Source of the DNA: Fasciolopsis buskii
Taxonomy: Eukaryota; Platyhelminthes; Trematoda; Plagiorchiida; Fasciolidae
Reading direction: 5' to 3'
Length of the DNA stretch: 64,000 nucleotides
Assembly (NCBI GenBank): GCA_008360955.1
Contig: LUCM01000300.1
Coordinates: 7,922-71,921 of the forward strand
Positions 1-10,190 of this stretch are shown here, piece by piece. How positions within the stretch are numbered: the stretch's first letter is position 1; each line of letters starts with the position of its first letter. Made by a program: the position numbers and the translations under genes. The notes under the pieces were generated by a model, which was not told the DNA's origin, did not search any database, and saw nothing but the letters and a program-made list of their open reading frames with translations.

Positions 1-759
1 AAAAAGGGACCAGAAACGTCCGTACTAGCTCTTCCAGAATCCGCTTTCATGTTAGCGATAGCCCATTGAATGCACGGCTCCTTTGTCCAGAGCGAAAAAT
101 GAAGTTGATTCACAAAGCCCCATTGCAAGAGTTTAGTCAACAAACCTGCTCTGCAAGAAAAAAAACGAAAACCAGAGGGCTGACAAATTTCTGCGAGCCA
201 GTGGCCGATATTTCAGCGCACGGATTTCGACCATTTCAGACGGGAGCACCCGAAATCTACGAAGGTATCGTCAGAGCTCGTGACCGCGGAATTTGGTTCG
301 CAAGCCCCTACCATTGTAATGTTCCCAAAGAAAACAGTGAAGAAAAGATGGACAGATTTGTTTAACTGATGGGTGGCCACGATGAGGCTATATGTATGCC
401 AAGTCCAGAAATGGTCAAACCCATCGCTGAACAAATGACTTCGTGTACTGCTAACATGATGCATGCCTTCGGAAGGCAGTCATTACAAATGGCCCGGTAA
501 CCAACGTATGTAATCAAAAATTATGTAGACAGGGCTCCAATAACACAGAAGCTTGTGGACATGCTCTAGGGATTTTAAATAAGCTTCCCGGCAGCTTATA
601 TTATATATGATCGGCTTGAAAACAAGCATGGTAGCAACGCAACATGTAAGCAGAACTTAACAAAGAATATATAAGAAGCGGAAACAGCAGGAAGATAAAC
701 GTTCTTTTTCACTGATTTTTTCTTTTGTTTTCGATGTTTTAAAGGGCAAGGAGTTCTAT
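1..759. other. Stretch with no recognised gene
   Basis: I see no exon with good splice sites here on either strand. If ISCU exon 1 runs leftward as its strand implies, this would be ISCU intron. I looked in particular for the missing middle of ISCU (the region with the GCGSAIASSS-type motif) on the minus strand and did not find it. Confidence 0.5.
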
Positions 760-2440
760 AGACAGGTCATCCAGCAATCGTGCCATTGACTTCGGTTCTC
801 AGCCATATCTCAGAGTCAGCAACCGACAATCCTCATTTGTTGGATCCCAATCAGGACGGCGGCAAGCACCAACTGAAGCCAAAACCGAAGCCAACTGCTC
901 CATACCTCTACACCAAATCGCAGCCTGACCTCTGTCAGAGTGCGAGGATTTGATCGATGCATCGCATCCATGATCAAGAAACCCAACCTGTTCCCCGGGA
1001 ATTCGCTTTTCAAGCTTAACGCACAATCTGAGAAGAATGACCGACGAAATTAGCTTTGACGCTATTGGGCTTGGGCTAATACCCCATGGTCAGCGTAATC
1101 AATAACCCCCCTTTACAAAGATTGTGACAATAATCGATCTCCCCACAACGTGGAGATTTTCTCAGAGTATCAGACCTTCGAGAACAGAACTTTAAGCCCT
1201 CTGACCGGTTTCATTCATCTGTCATTAAATAAAACTGGGAAAAGGTCATCGGAGCCCGGCGCTTTATGACGTCCTACGGTTTGGGTTTCCCTGTGGATCT
1301 CTGCCTCCGTTAGTGGATCTGTTGAAACAGGCCATCGAATTGCTTGCCAGAATAGCTACGGGAAAGGCTGATGTTGAAGGCCATCTAAACTGTCATTTCA
1401 CGTGCTCCGTCCACAATACAAGACGTCGCTACTGGTTGTGAGTCAGTAAACCGTCAGCCTCACAGACTGTTCCGTTCATATCCAATACTTTCCTACCGGT
1501 AGCTCCCATGAGGTGAAACAGCTTGCGGGAATTCGTCGTAGCGACAATATGTTCCATCTCCAAATCTCCTTGGAATCACCAGATCTCAAAATTCCTACGC
1601 ATGTCCGCGTTCAGTTCACGTCCCGTTAAGCGCCGTGCTTTAATATACTTGCCAACAGCCGAAATGGACTAGCGTCCGTCAAAACCCCCATGGACTCTGC
1701 AGAAATCCAAGGTTTCACAACGCGACGGGCGAGGTAACAACTCGCTAACTCGGCAGAACACAAGGTATGCATGATATGCGACCAGTGCCCGCTGATGCTG
1801 TGAAGTAGGGGCAATCTTGGCTTTTCAGTTAGTGTTGGTCGAAAGTGATAGGTGAATCGGATCAGATAGTTTGTCGCAATCTAGCCGACGCTGCATCGTG
1901 AGTTTTGAGCACCCACCAAAACACACGGATAGCTTAGTGCATACCAACACGCGTTCGGAATCGAGAGTGCTCCAGCGCGACCAACAGTCTTGTAGACAGC
2001 TCCGTCATTTGTAGCTACTTGCGATGTGGTCCATTTGGGTCCACCGCTGACTAGCAGGCGGACGCCAGGTAGAGTACCGGCAATTGAAAATCATACTTGC
2101 GATGAACAATTGATGGCCTGAACACAAAGCCAACAACCGTTCCTCGACTTCGGAATGACAGGAATCGAAACCAAAGGGACCTCCTAGATGCGCCTTATTC
2201 GAGGACAACCGACCTACTCTAGCATTTATGTCTTCGGTCAAAATTATGATGCCACTCCTCCTTGCTGTGCGTAAGAGGTCGTGCGGCTTTTGATAGAGTG
2301 TTCTTGACTGCGTCCGGGCTGCAATCTGTTGGGGAGTACGCTGAGATAACAAACAAGTTGCGTCTAATAGAGCGATGGTTATTTAGTCTGCATGAACCTT
2401 TAAGTCGCACTGCGCATACCCAGCTGGTACTAACATGTAA
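760..2440 (-). mobile_element. RTE-like LINE, degenerate and internally deleted
   Basis: Read on the minus strand. From about 2410 down to 2005 there is an endonuclease fragment with VISAYSPTDCSPDAVK, NARVGRLSSNKAHLGG and TWRPP...WTQMDHIA, which match the DNase-I-like endonuclease of flatworm RTE-like elements. It continues, with stops and frame breaks, through the linker (MRRNFEIWW, TTNSRKLFHLMGATGRK, near 1600-1480) to the start of the reverse transcriptase near 1250. The polymerase core with the YADD box is missing. The sequence resumes at 1030-800 with the C-terminal tail (RGMEQLASVLASVGACRRPD). The copy is dead. It lies about 60 bases inside the intron that follows ISCU exon 1, so it is an intronic insertion in the same orientation as that exon. 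Confidence 0.85.
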
Positions 2441-2496
2441 TACATTTTACCGCAACGTGAACACAGACGGACATCAGCAAGCAAAAATCTACTTAC

Positions 2497-2706
2497 CTTT
2501 ATTTGAAGCTTCATCACATCACCACAGGCCGGGGCTCCAACCAAACCTGTGCCAACGCGTTTGTCAGACTTATCCATCGACCCGACGTTACGAGGATTTT
2601 CGTAATGATCAATTACATTTTTGTGATATCCTAGGGATAAAACAGCTCTAGGATTAAGTGGGACCCGAAGGGACTGAAATCTCGAAACTGTTTGCATTCC
2701 TCAAAT
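2497..2706 (-). CDS. ISCU: ISCU iron-sulfur cluster scaffold, first coding exon
   Basis: This exon encodes the start of the mitochondrial scaffold protein on which cysteine desulfurase (NFS1-ISD11-frataxin complex) builds 2Fe-2S clusters. The ATG is at 2697-2695. About 23 residues form a presequence (MQTVSRFQSLRVPLNPRAVL, rich in Arg/Ser with no acid, as expected for matrix import). Then comes the hallmark ISCU block YHKNVIDHYENPRNVGS, followed by GTGLVGAPACGDVMKLQIK. The first ligand cysteine (in GAPACGD) is present. The exon ends in phase 0 after Lys at a strong donor (AAG|GTAAGTAG, 2496 leftward), the point where other ISCU proteins continue with VDEKG. The rest of the protein (the second and third ligand cysteines and LPPVK) is not found to the left. 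A matching last exon lies at 9367 on the opposite strand. Confidence 0.96.
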
Positions 2707-2730
2707 CTATAACGGAAAAAACAACAGTGA
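2707..2730 (-). promoter_or_regulatory. Splice acceptor 9 bases before the ISCU start codon
   Basis: On the minus strand a pyrimidine-rich run (TGTTGTTTTTTCCGTTATAG) ends in AG at 2707, and the ATG follows after only nine bases. This is either the end of a 5' UTR intron or a spliced-leader trans-splicing acceptor. Flatworms use SL trans-splicing on many housekeeping mRNAs and the spacing suits it. The sequence alone cannot tell the two apart. Confidence 0.55.
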
Positions 2731-3489
2731 AAAAAGACAATAAGAGAATACACTCGAATGCTATTTTATTTCATGCGGGCATTTCGTTCGGCCTGCCTGA
2801 GAGAAACAGTCCCCATCAAGCCGAGGCAGAATAGGAAAGTGTCTTTGCGACATTTGGGGGAAAAGGATATGCTTGTGTTCATAGTTCCAGAAAAATGTGT
2901 AAGCTCTTTCGTGCTCTTAATCCCACTATTCTATTGTCACCAAAGCCCACTGTTGCTCTGTAGGAGAAAAAGCATTCGGGTACCCAAGCCGAACTTTTAA
3001 TGGGAAACCCAGACCTGAAAAGCAGTAGAAGAATGTACTCGCGAGACGATAACAGCCAGCAGCAAGTATTGCAACTCACACGCTTTTGGATCATTTCAGA
3101 TCAGTGGGTTTTCATATTGTACAAAAAAGGAAATACACTATAAGAAACAAACCCCAAGGAGGAAGGCGGAAAAACACTCACGTACGAACCAGTTTATTGA
3201 CCCTGTTATGATAGAGGGAAACACTGAAGTTGAATGGGGTGCAGAAAGTGAGGGCATTTCACAGTCTGAAGAAAGAAAAATCGAGACTAAAAGGAAGAAA
3301 CACGATACCAAGTCACAGATGATAAGGCTGAAAAGTTGAATGTCTGCGAGAACGAGAAACGAACTGGTGAGACAAGCTCCGAAGGACAAAAATTAAAGTG
3401 TCGACAAATGAAGGATAAAGATGCAAACGCCCAAAGACGGGACAATGATTGCAGAGTGGATGTTGAGAAACAGTACACCGAAAGTCGGA
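2731..3489. other. Presumed upstream region of ISCU, no gene seen
   Basis: The plus strand is purine-rich near 3130-3510, so open frames on the minus strand are long but of biased composition. I see no exon-like structure. If ISCU exon 1 is the first exon, its promoter would lie here. Confidence 0.35.
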
Positions 3490-4285
3490 TGGCCATGAAT
3501 ATGATGAACATCACCGCTCAGCGTTAAACAGCAAGGCAAGCCACTGACCCATGGTTACATTGGTCTACGAAAAGAGTGAATATCCAAGGAGAATAGGAGG
3601 TGGAACTACATAGGTGGGAAAAGATAAGATGTCGCTGAATCCAACACACGGAACAAAGTCAAATTGTATAAACGTACTCTTTCAAACATTCTGATTCGAC
3701 AAAAAATGACAACGCGATCGCCACTGCTCACGATTCACGGTCATATCCTCCTAGACTACGCAGATGACGTTGTGTGCCGTTTCGAGTCTGTGGACCATGC
3801 ACAACGGGCACTAGAAAGACTGTAGAGATCGGTCCCTCGGTTTGCTATGTGCTTTGCACCTACAAATTTCAAAGTGCCGTTACAGGCCTGGACGACAGCA
3901 GCGCCGAACTTGATACTGGATGAAGAGGAAATAACGATTGTTGACCGTTTCACCTACCTTGTAGAACGATGGTAGTTGGGCAGCAGCTTACGCCGGACTG
4001 AAACACTTTTGGCATCGGCCTGATATTTAACTGAAGTTGAAAGTTTGTGTGTAGTGTGCCGCAGTGCGCTCAGTTCCGTTGTACGCTTGCAAGACATGGA
4101 AAATTCGTGTGGGAGATGTTCGTCGGTTAGGGGTTTTCGACCACCGATGTCTACGTATTAGGGCTAGGATTGGATGGAGTGGCCGGGTGAGTAATATGGA
4201 GGTTAGCAGTCTGGTTTTTGGGTGCCACTTCTGAGGAAAGCTTGTTTCATCGTATGAAACTTAGCAGACTGCGCTGGTTGGGTCA
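3490..4285 (-). mobile_element. RTE-like LINE 3' end with inverted 5' part
   Basis: The 3' UTR reads on the minus strand from about 3748 down to the shared LINE terminus near 3515 (TAACGCTGAG...). The reverse-transcriptase part, by contrast, reads on the plus strand from about 3750: LDYADDVVCRFES (catalytic YADD box), then VDRFTYL, then HRCLRIRARIGWSGRVSN and LRWLG-like sequence up to 4285. A 3' tail joined to an inverted upstream segment is the pattern left by twin priming during LINE insertion. Several stop codons show that the copy is dead. Confidence 0.75.
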
Positions 4286-4877
4286 NCGACGAACATCTCC
4301 CACACGAATTTTCCATGTCTTGCAAGCGTACAACGGAACTGAGCGCACTGCGGCACACTACACACAAACTTTCAACTTCAGTTAAATATCAGGCCGATGC
4401 CAAAAGTGTTTCAGTCCGGCGTAAGCTGCTGCCCAACTACCATCGTTCTACAAGGTAGGTGAAACGGTCAACAATCGTTATTTCCTCTTCATCCAGTATC
4501 AAGTTCGGCGCTGCTGTCGTCCAGGCCTGTAACGGCACTTTGAAATTTGTAGGTGCAAAGCACATAGCAAACCGAGGGACCGATCTCTACAGTCTTTCTA
4601 GTGCCCGTTGTGCATGGTCCACAGACTCGAAACGGCACACAACGTCATCTGCGTAGTCTAGGAGGATATGACAGTGAATCGTGAACAGTGGCGATCGCGT
4701 TGTCATTTTTTGTCGAATCAGAATGTTTGAAAGAGTACGTTTATACAATTTGACTTTGTTCCGTGTGTTGGATTCAGCGACATCTTATCTTTTCCCACCT
4801 ATGTAGTTCCACCTCCTATACGCCTTGGATATTCACTCTTTTCATAGACCGATGTAACCGTGGGTCAAAGGCAGCGA
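3535..4877. repeat. Large inverted repeat centred on a single N
   Basis: The left arm 3740-4125 is, by eye, the perfect reverse complement of 4287-4672. Every paired position sums to 8412, including two identical 65-codon frames at 3756-3953 and 4459-4656. Outside this core the arms continue out to about 3535 and 4877 with scattered differences (for example at 3739). The spacer is 4126-4286, and its last base is an N that abuts the right arm exactly. Confidence 0.9.
4286..4286. other. Single-base N at an inverted-repeat edge
   Basis: One ambiguous base lies immediately before the right arm of the inverted repeat. It probably marks an assembly join of unknown or zero size. Confidence 0.8.
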
Positions 4878-4925
4878 TCAGTGTGGCTTGCCTTGGTGTT
4901 TAACGCTGGACGATGATGATGACGA
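4287..4925 (+). mobile_element. RTE-like LINE 3' end, inverted duplicate of the preceding copy
   Basis: Mirror of the copy at 3490-4125. A reverse-transcriptase segment on the minus strand (4287-4664) is followed by the 3' UTR on the plus strand, ending with TTTAACGCTGGACGATGATGATGACGATGA near 4900-4926. The GATGAT run is the short-repeat tail typical of RTE-clade elements, in place of poly(A). Confidence 0.75.
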
Positions 4926-5127
4926 TGACTCCGTGACTCTCAGGTTTTTTATGACATCCTTGAATCATGAGTGCAGTAGAAGGGATAGGTCCATAGTCAC
5001 CAGGACCAGTGCACGGCGAAGAAGGGAACGAAAGCCGGAAAACTTTACTGTTAAACTTGGAGTGGAATGAGTCCACATGCGGTCTTCATAAGTCACGTGT
5101 GGTAACGAGCTGCCGTCTACCCACCAA

Positions 5128-5205
5128 AGCGACCGGCAGATCTGGGATTCGGACCTCTGATCATTCCAGCGACAGACGCTTAATTCCCTTGACCACCTCC
5201 GGTCA
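5128..5205 (-). repeat. tRNA-derived SINE-like element
   Basis: On the minus strand a tRNA-sized unit starts GACCGGAGGTGGTCAAG (A-box-like) and ends AGGTCCGAATCCCAGATC (B-box-like) followed by TGCCGGTC. The first and last bases can pair as an acceptor stem. It is too diverged for a working tRNA, so a SINE head is the better call. Confidence 0.55.
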
Positions 5206-6380
5206 TTTGATGAAAGGCTCCAGATAGGGCCCCCTAAGTCAACCCTTTATTTCGGTATGGGTAACCGGGTAGTATGAAATCCACAAAGCAATAATCATGA
5301 ATTCCGATGGACTGCCGATGACGTGGAGAGGGGAATGGAAGAGTTAGCGTGCATGATAAGCATAACATATTGTTCCTTCTTATTTTCTCTTTCTTTCTCA
5401 TTGTTTCCGTCCTTCGACATGATTCTGATGGCCCACGATCTTAAGGTACATTTGTATAAACATATATATATATATATATGTATATGTGCGAGAGAGAGAG
5501 AGAGAGAAAGTAGTTTTTCGTATTCGAGGAATGAACTTAGTTGGTCTGAGTTCAAATATTTTCGAAATAGTAGTTGTGAAGGAAATTAGCCTATAACTGT
5601 CCCAGTCAGGAAGGACACCGTGGTTAGGAATAGAGAAAATCACCACATATTTCTAAGGGGGCGGAAAGGTGTGAAGTTTGAAATATAAGCAAGACGGCGT
5701 AAAAGAAAGGCTAACTGAGGGGCACAGATTTAAAGAAAGGTGAGTAATATACAGATCGGAAGGGGCGATTTCCAAATGTCCAGAGAATACAGAGCTTGAA
5801 GGATTTTCCTGGTGCTAATACCAGGTGTCAGTGGGTGGTTAGCAGAAACAGATGTAGACTAAGGAGTAAGACAACTGAGTAGAGTGATTTGGAGGCAAAC
5901 CGGGAGACGAAAATCTCAGTCCACAGACAAGATCATCAGAGGAAGTACGAATGGAAGAAAAGTCACAAGGGCAGAAATTGCAGTAGGATGCTTCACCAAA
6001 ATGCAAGGCTACCGGAAGCGGATGAAAGTAGGCCACCGGTATTGCAAGGAACGAAGCGTTATTTGACCCTGTATAGCTGGGTGTATGAGCAACTGAGAGG
6101 AATAGCATATCTGAGTTGATAGACTGTCCTGCCACGGGGTTATCTAATTCTTTGGTCTCTGTCAGCCACCCAACTCTCTCCTGAGGCTCCACGAATCTGA
6201 TGCATGCACCAGCGGTCACACCCCGGTAAACCGCTAGACAGGCGGGCTTAACCAGGCTGAGGGTAACCAAGACTGAAAACCTTGGTGAGACAGCTTTCAG
6301 AAAGCCAAGACGAATATTCTCAAACAGACGGATGAGATCTCCCGGATCCAACGGCTATAAAAGTAATTCGTCCAACCAAC
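5206..6380. other. Stretch with microsatellites and an unassigned open frame
   Basis: There is a short (TA)n tract at 5462-5480 and a (GA)n tract at 5489-5508. A 170-codon open frame runs on the minus strand at 5839-6351. I do not recognise its product, and it has no splice or codon support beyond being open. The sequence around 5400-5440 (CTTCGACATGATTCTGA) recurs near 43470, so this is probably an unclassified interspersed repeat. Confidence 0.4.
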
Positions 6381-6779
6381 AAGGTTGCATAGAACCCTAA
6401 ATTGCAGCCAGTTCTTCCGAACGACAAACAAGCTTTTAGTGAATAGCCGGTAACAATGAAACAAGATCATATCGGACGTGTTGGGCGTTTCGGGTTGGTA
6501 GACTGTCACCAGAAGACGTATGAACCGCTTGGTTGGCCACCGGCTCCCAACATTAGAACGTTTTGTTGCCGAGAAGGTCGCATTTGGCTGTGCACGGGCT
6601 AGAGGTGCCACCTCGAGCAAAAGCCACGTGGTATTGGAGACGTCACCTCGCACACTTCCCAATTATCTCCACGGATTTTGTCTCTACATTTTGCTCTCAC
6701 TATGCTACGGCGTCCCCGGTAAATGACGCGCCCGAGCTCACAGCGTCCTGATTTCTTGGGAACCAGTTTCTCCAAGACT

Positions 6780-7340
6780 TGAAATGGCACGGTATAAGAG
6801 CACTTTTTTTAAAGTAACCGTCACTGCAGTATGCGCCCGAACTATACAGCCAAACGCTAAAGATACCTCTTACAACGAACCACCAAAGTCAACCGTACCC
6901 CGAGACGCGACATCCTTAATTGCAGGAGATTGGAAAATCGCACGGCACCAGAAGATGAGTACACTCATCACACAGTAGGAAGACTCAGCCTCGATGAGCG
7001 CAAATGCGACCGCTTGGTATCGATCGCGGATGCCAATCGATTGATCGTTGCTAATATCCCACTTCAACATCCAAAAAGGTATCTGCTGACGTGGTACTCT
7101 AACGACGGTAGGGTAGCGCATCGGACCGAACATATCTAGGTGCGTTCTTGCTAGCCATCGTCGACCGGAGGTTGTTGGGCATACCATGGCTGTATACAAA
7201 GGAACGTCAACAACACGGATCACAAACTAAGACATGCTCGCCTCAAGCTTCACCTTTCAGTGCGGCAAAAAATCGAACAGCAATGCAGAGTGAACATGCA
7301 CAGGTTAATAAGCCCAGACAACGTCGAGACTGTCCAATGT
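6780..7340 (+). mobile_element. Second LINE family, endonuclease fragment
   Basis: The plus strand reads, across frame breaks, as a DNase-I-like endonuclease of a LINE different from the RTE-like copies elsewhere. Near 6925-6990 an AGDW-like start is followed by APEDEYTHHTVGR. Near 7000-7080 there is DRLVSIADANRLIVANIP, then FQHPKR-like sequence and LLTWYSNDGRVAHRTEHI (the SNDGR...H catalytic-loop block). The GDWN(A)RTG-type motif and the terminal block are recognisable, but stop codons interrupt. A dead fragment. Confidence 0.7.
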
Positions 7341-7344
7341 TATC

Positions 7345-7742
7345 ACATCTGAAGTCTGTCACAACGAGACTACACCTTGACGTGGTGTGACGGCTTGCGT
7401 GCATCCATGATCCAACGAGCTATACAGGATGGCTCATCTCAAGCCGAAGATCCAATCAAGCCTGGAAGGTCAATGGTAGAGGCCTGACGGAGCAGTCTCC
7501 TGGTCCTCCAAGTTGGGGGTTGATCTGAGTTAGCAGCTCAGTCGAAAAAAGGAGTGAAAGAATAATTGATCCAAGTAGATGGGCTCCCACTCAGCTATTC
7601 CCCGCTGCCTTGCGGTCAGGTTCTTGTCAGAACCAAAGGCTTTGGTTGAGAACCCTAATCGTTCTTCTGCTTAGCGGCTGGACTCCCTAGCAGTACCCGT
7701 CCATTATTCCCCATGAGTTACACGCCAACAAAGAATTCCATA
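7345..7742 (+). mobile_element. RTE-like LINE 5' untranslated region
   Basis: This stretch is the reverse complement of 48290-48620 at clear similarity: GTTCTCAACCAAAGCC(TTTGG), CATCTACTTGGATCAATTATTC and TGACCTTCCAGGC all match. In the copies at 47.2-48.6 kb this block lies upstream of the endonuclease start, so here it is the 5' UTR in plus orientation. It ends at the single N at 7743, beyond which reverse-transcriptase sequence in the same orientation begins. The rest of the 5' UTR, the endonuclease and the start of the polymerase are missing between them. Confidence 0.7.
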
Positions 7743-7743
7743 N
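7743..7743. other. Single-base N at an inverted-repeat edge
   Basis: The N lies immediately before 7744, the exact start of a perfect 415-base inverted duplication. It joins LINE 5' UTR sequence to RT sequence and so probably marks a collapsed or skipped piece of the element. Confidence 0.8.
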
Positions 7744-8158
7744 ACATTCAAATCAGTTGATCGTGCAGTTCTTCGGCACTGACTCTCTTTGAGGGGTGTG
7801 CTAGAGAAATTCCTTTCACTTGTCCAATCTCTGTAATGTGAACAGCCGAAGTGGAGTCCGCGCTTATGGCGATGTTTCACCAGAGTTCACCACGAGAAGT
7901 GGTATTCGTCAGGGGTTCTCTCTTTCACTTTTCCTCTTTAACTTTGTCATTCAAATGGTTAACGAGATAGCTCTATCCTCATGTGAAAATAGTGGCATTC
8001 AGAGGGCAAGCTGTCTGATTCGGAATATGCGGACGATGTTGTGCTACTGAGTGAAGATCCAAGTAAATTGGGTATTTTTCTCGGTCGTCTGAACGATAGC
8101 GTGGGTGTGTTTGGTATGTGTTTTGTACCTTTGAAGTGCAAAGGGCTGTTGTAGGACT
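7744..8158 (+). repeat. Perfect inverted repeat, left arm
   Basis: Reads as the exact reverse complement of 10634-11048. Paired positions sum to 18792, and the 76-codon frame at 7820-8050 equals the one at 10742-10972. Past 8158 the two LINE copies are still homologous but clearly diverged, so identity stops abruptly. Confidence 0.9.
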
Positions 8159-8890
8159 GGACCGGCTCGAAGCCTGACCATGTCATTGCAGGAGATCAAT
8201 TAGATGAGGTGGACAGATTTAGTTACTTGGGTAGTTGTATCTCATCTGGTGGTCGTATGTCAGATGAAGTCTCTCCACGCATACAAAAGGTCCCATTGGT
8301 ATTCGTTAATTCGAGGCATCAGTGGCGTCGGCTTGACATCACGTTATTGCTCAAAGGTTGGGCATACACGGCAGAAGTGAGGTGCGTATTGTTCTACGGC
8401 TCCGAAACATGGCCGTTGATAGCAGGTGTGTGGTGACTTTCGGTGTTTGAACACTGTTGTCTTTTTAGTCTTGGTGGAATATGGTGGGAGACCTTGGGTG
8501 TGGAGTTCTGGCTCCTAAGGTTCAATGTTAAAACAGGGACTGAATCGAGTAGTTTGAGGTGATTGGGACGTGTTTTGTGCAAGCCAACAGGAGACTGCCT
8601 CGTTGTGCGCTGTTCTTCGAGACAGGTAGTGGTTGGACGATGATTCAGAGTGTCCATTCGAGGAATTGGATAAACAGCACGAAAGCTTGAACCAGTGAAC
8701 TGCCTGGTCTAGGTGCAGTTAAACTATCGGGTTGTGGTTCATGAGGTCTCCCGAAGCGATGTTTGGAAACAATAGATACTACGAATTAGTGCCACAGTCA
8801 GTGGGGTTGTTGCATTGGAACCCTTTATTCTTTTTAGTTTTTCAGCTTACTACTTTACATTCGATCTTTCACTATTCCTCGTCGTTTTTT
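7744..8890 (+). mobile_element. RTE-like LINE reverse transcriptase and C-terminal domain
   Basis: Plus strand. FTTRSGIRQGFSLSLFLFNF (7890-7950) is the conserved RT block before the active site. EYADDVVLLSEDPSK (TATGCGGACGAT at 8026-8037) is the catalytic YADD box, but it sits in a different frame, so a frameshift separates the two. MDRFSYLGSCISSGGRMSDEV (8209 on), SRHQWRRLDI and VRCVLFYGSETWPL follow, then a degraded C-terminal tail and 3' UTR to about 8890. It is in the same orientation as the 5' UTR piece before it. Not functional. Confidence 0.88.
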
Positions 8891-9366
8891 TCTGTTTGAG
8901 CAGGTGATGCCGTGAGGTGGCAATCACAACTAAGGCATGTTTGTACAAGGTTACTTTTTGTGCTATCTGACGGTGAAACTTAACAATCAAGGTCTTATGA
9001 TGATCTGATCTACTGCCATCATCTGTCCTCAATGTCATGAATATTGAAGTTACTACCGATTTAGGCAAGTGACGTCGACAGGGGAGTTGATAAGAGTACA
9101 AGTTATGATAATGAGAGATTATCAGTTGCGGAAGTATTATGGAACTAAAGTGGCCAGTCAGATGGAAGCGCTGCTGTAATTTCTTCGTTTTTACCCCATG
9201 GAATTCAAACAAACTCCTGCTAATTATTTGCAGTCATCTTGCGCTAGGTTTTAACATCCGCTATGTATTTGAGTCTTGTGTTTACTAGAATTTAGGTTCA
9301 TTGTCCAGCCCCGAATAAATTATAGATGCCTCATTATGTTTTCGTTCCCATTTTTTTCTTCCTCAG
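8891..9366. other. Presumed ISCU intron, 3' part
   Basis: AT-rich, ending in a strong acceptor (CCCATTTTTTTCTTCCTCAG at 9347-9366). I searched it and the rest of 4287-9366 on both strands for the middle ISCU coding sequence and did not find it. Confidence 0.5.
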
Positions 9367-9446
9367 TGCTTGCTGAAGATGCAATCAAGGCTGCGGTGAA
9401 TGATTTGAAATCTAAGGCGTCAAAGGAAAAGAGTGGAGGTGCATAA
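9367..9446 (+). CDS. ISCU: ISCU iron-sulfur cluster scaffold, last exon
   Basis: After a polypyrimidine-AG acceptor the exon reads (A)TG then LAEDAIKAAVNDLKSKASKE and KSGGA, with stop TAA at 9444-9446. LAEDAIKAAxxD is the conserved end of ISCU, which in other species follows the third ligand cysteine (HCSM|LAEDAIKAA). The Met codon is split A|TG, so the exon enters in phase 1. The basic Lys/Ser-rich tail is normal for the family. It is on the plus strand whereas the first ISCU exon at 2497-2706 is on the minus strand, and the roughly 60 residues between the two are not found in the window. The two exons cannot form one transcript as laid out. A possible polyadenylation signal ATTAAA is at 9618-9623. 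Confidence 0.95.
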
Positions 9447-10190
9447 CATGCTCCCACTCGCTTTACCGCCTGCATGCAGCACTCCATGTGGAGATCAATC
9501 GAAATGTTATACGCACCAGCAGGTTGTAGCATTTTACTCGGCCCATCTTTCGAAATCATCTCAAACATTCATTCATCTATTACTGGACGTGTCATTTTGC
9601 TGTAACCGTAGATTGAGATTAAAGCTCCCAGTTTGTTTTGCATCTTACCACTGCCTATACTGTCTATAGCCATGTAGGATGTTATTTCATTGACAACAAC
9701 TACTATCTTCCCATTCATTTACTCTTCGCTTGTGCACCGATTATTCAAGTTTATTCGTCCATTTGCGCACATGCATTTACTCACGCAGGTGCATGTGTGC
9801 TACTGGTTGACCGTGCTGATTTGATGCACGTTACGTGCTCAGTTTGTCATTTAGAGCAAAATATCTTAATTCGATGTTACCAGTAATAACCTCACAAACT
9901 TTTGTATTTCACATTTGTTTCGATATAAAGCTTTGACAAACAAACCGAGTTTTTGGTTGTGTGTATCATAATGCGATTGAACTACAGAATGCGGCAAGAT
10001 TACCGAAAGTGACTGAAACTGGAGCAGAACAAGGGTCCTTCATCTCGCACCCCAACTTTGACGTGCACAGACGCTGACTGTGGTTGCTTGTAGCAGACGA
10101 GCTCGACAATTCCCAGGATTGTGTTGCCGTGTGCGAGCTCAACGATTCCCAATTAAATCTGAAAAACCTGGGCGGTTTAAGCTTTGGTCG
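9447..10190 (+). other. ISCU 3' UTR and intergenic sequence
   Basis: No exon-like frame. ATTAAA at 9618-9623 is a reasonable poly(A) signal, about 170 bases after the stop codon. Confidence 0.4.

Noticed and set aside
3130..3530. Lysine/glutamate-rich or phenylalanine/serine-rich coding region
   Set aside because: The open frames on both strands result from a purine-rich strand. No splice sites or motif.
3535..4877. CRISPR-like or viral hairpin structure at the palindrome
   Set aside because: Both arms are LINE sequence, and the centre is marked by an assembly N. No spacer-repeat structure or other function is needed to explain it.
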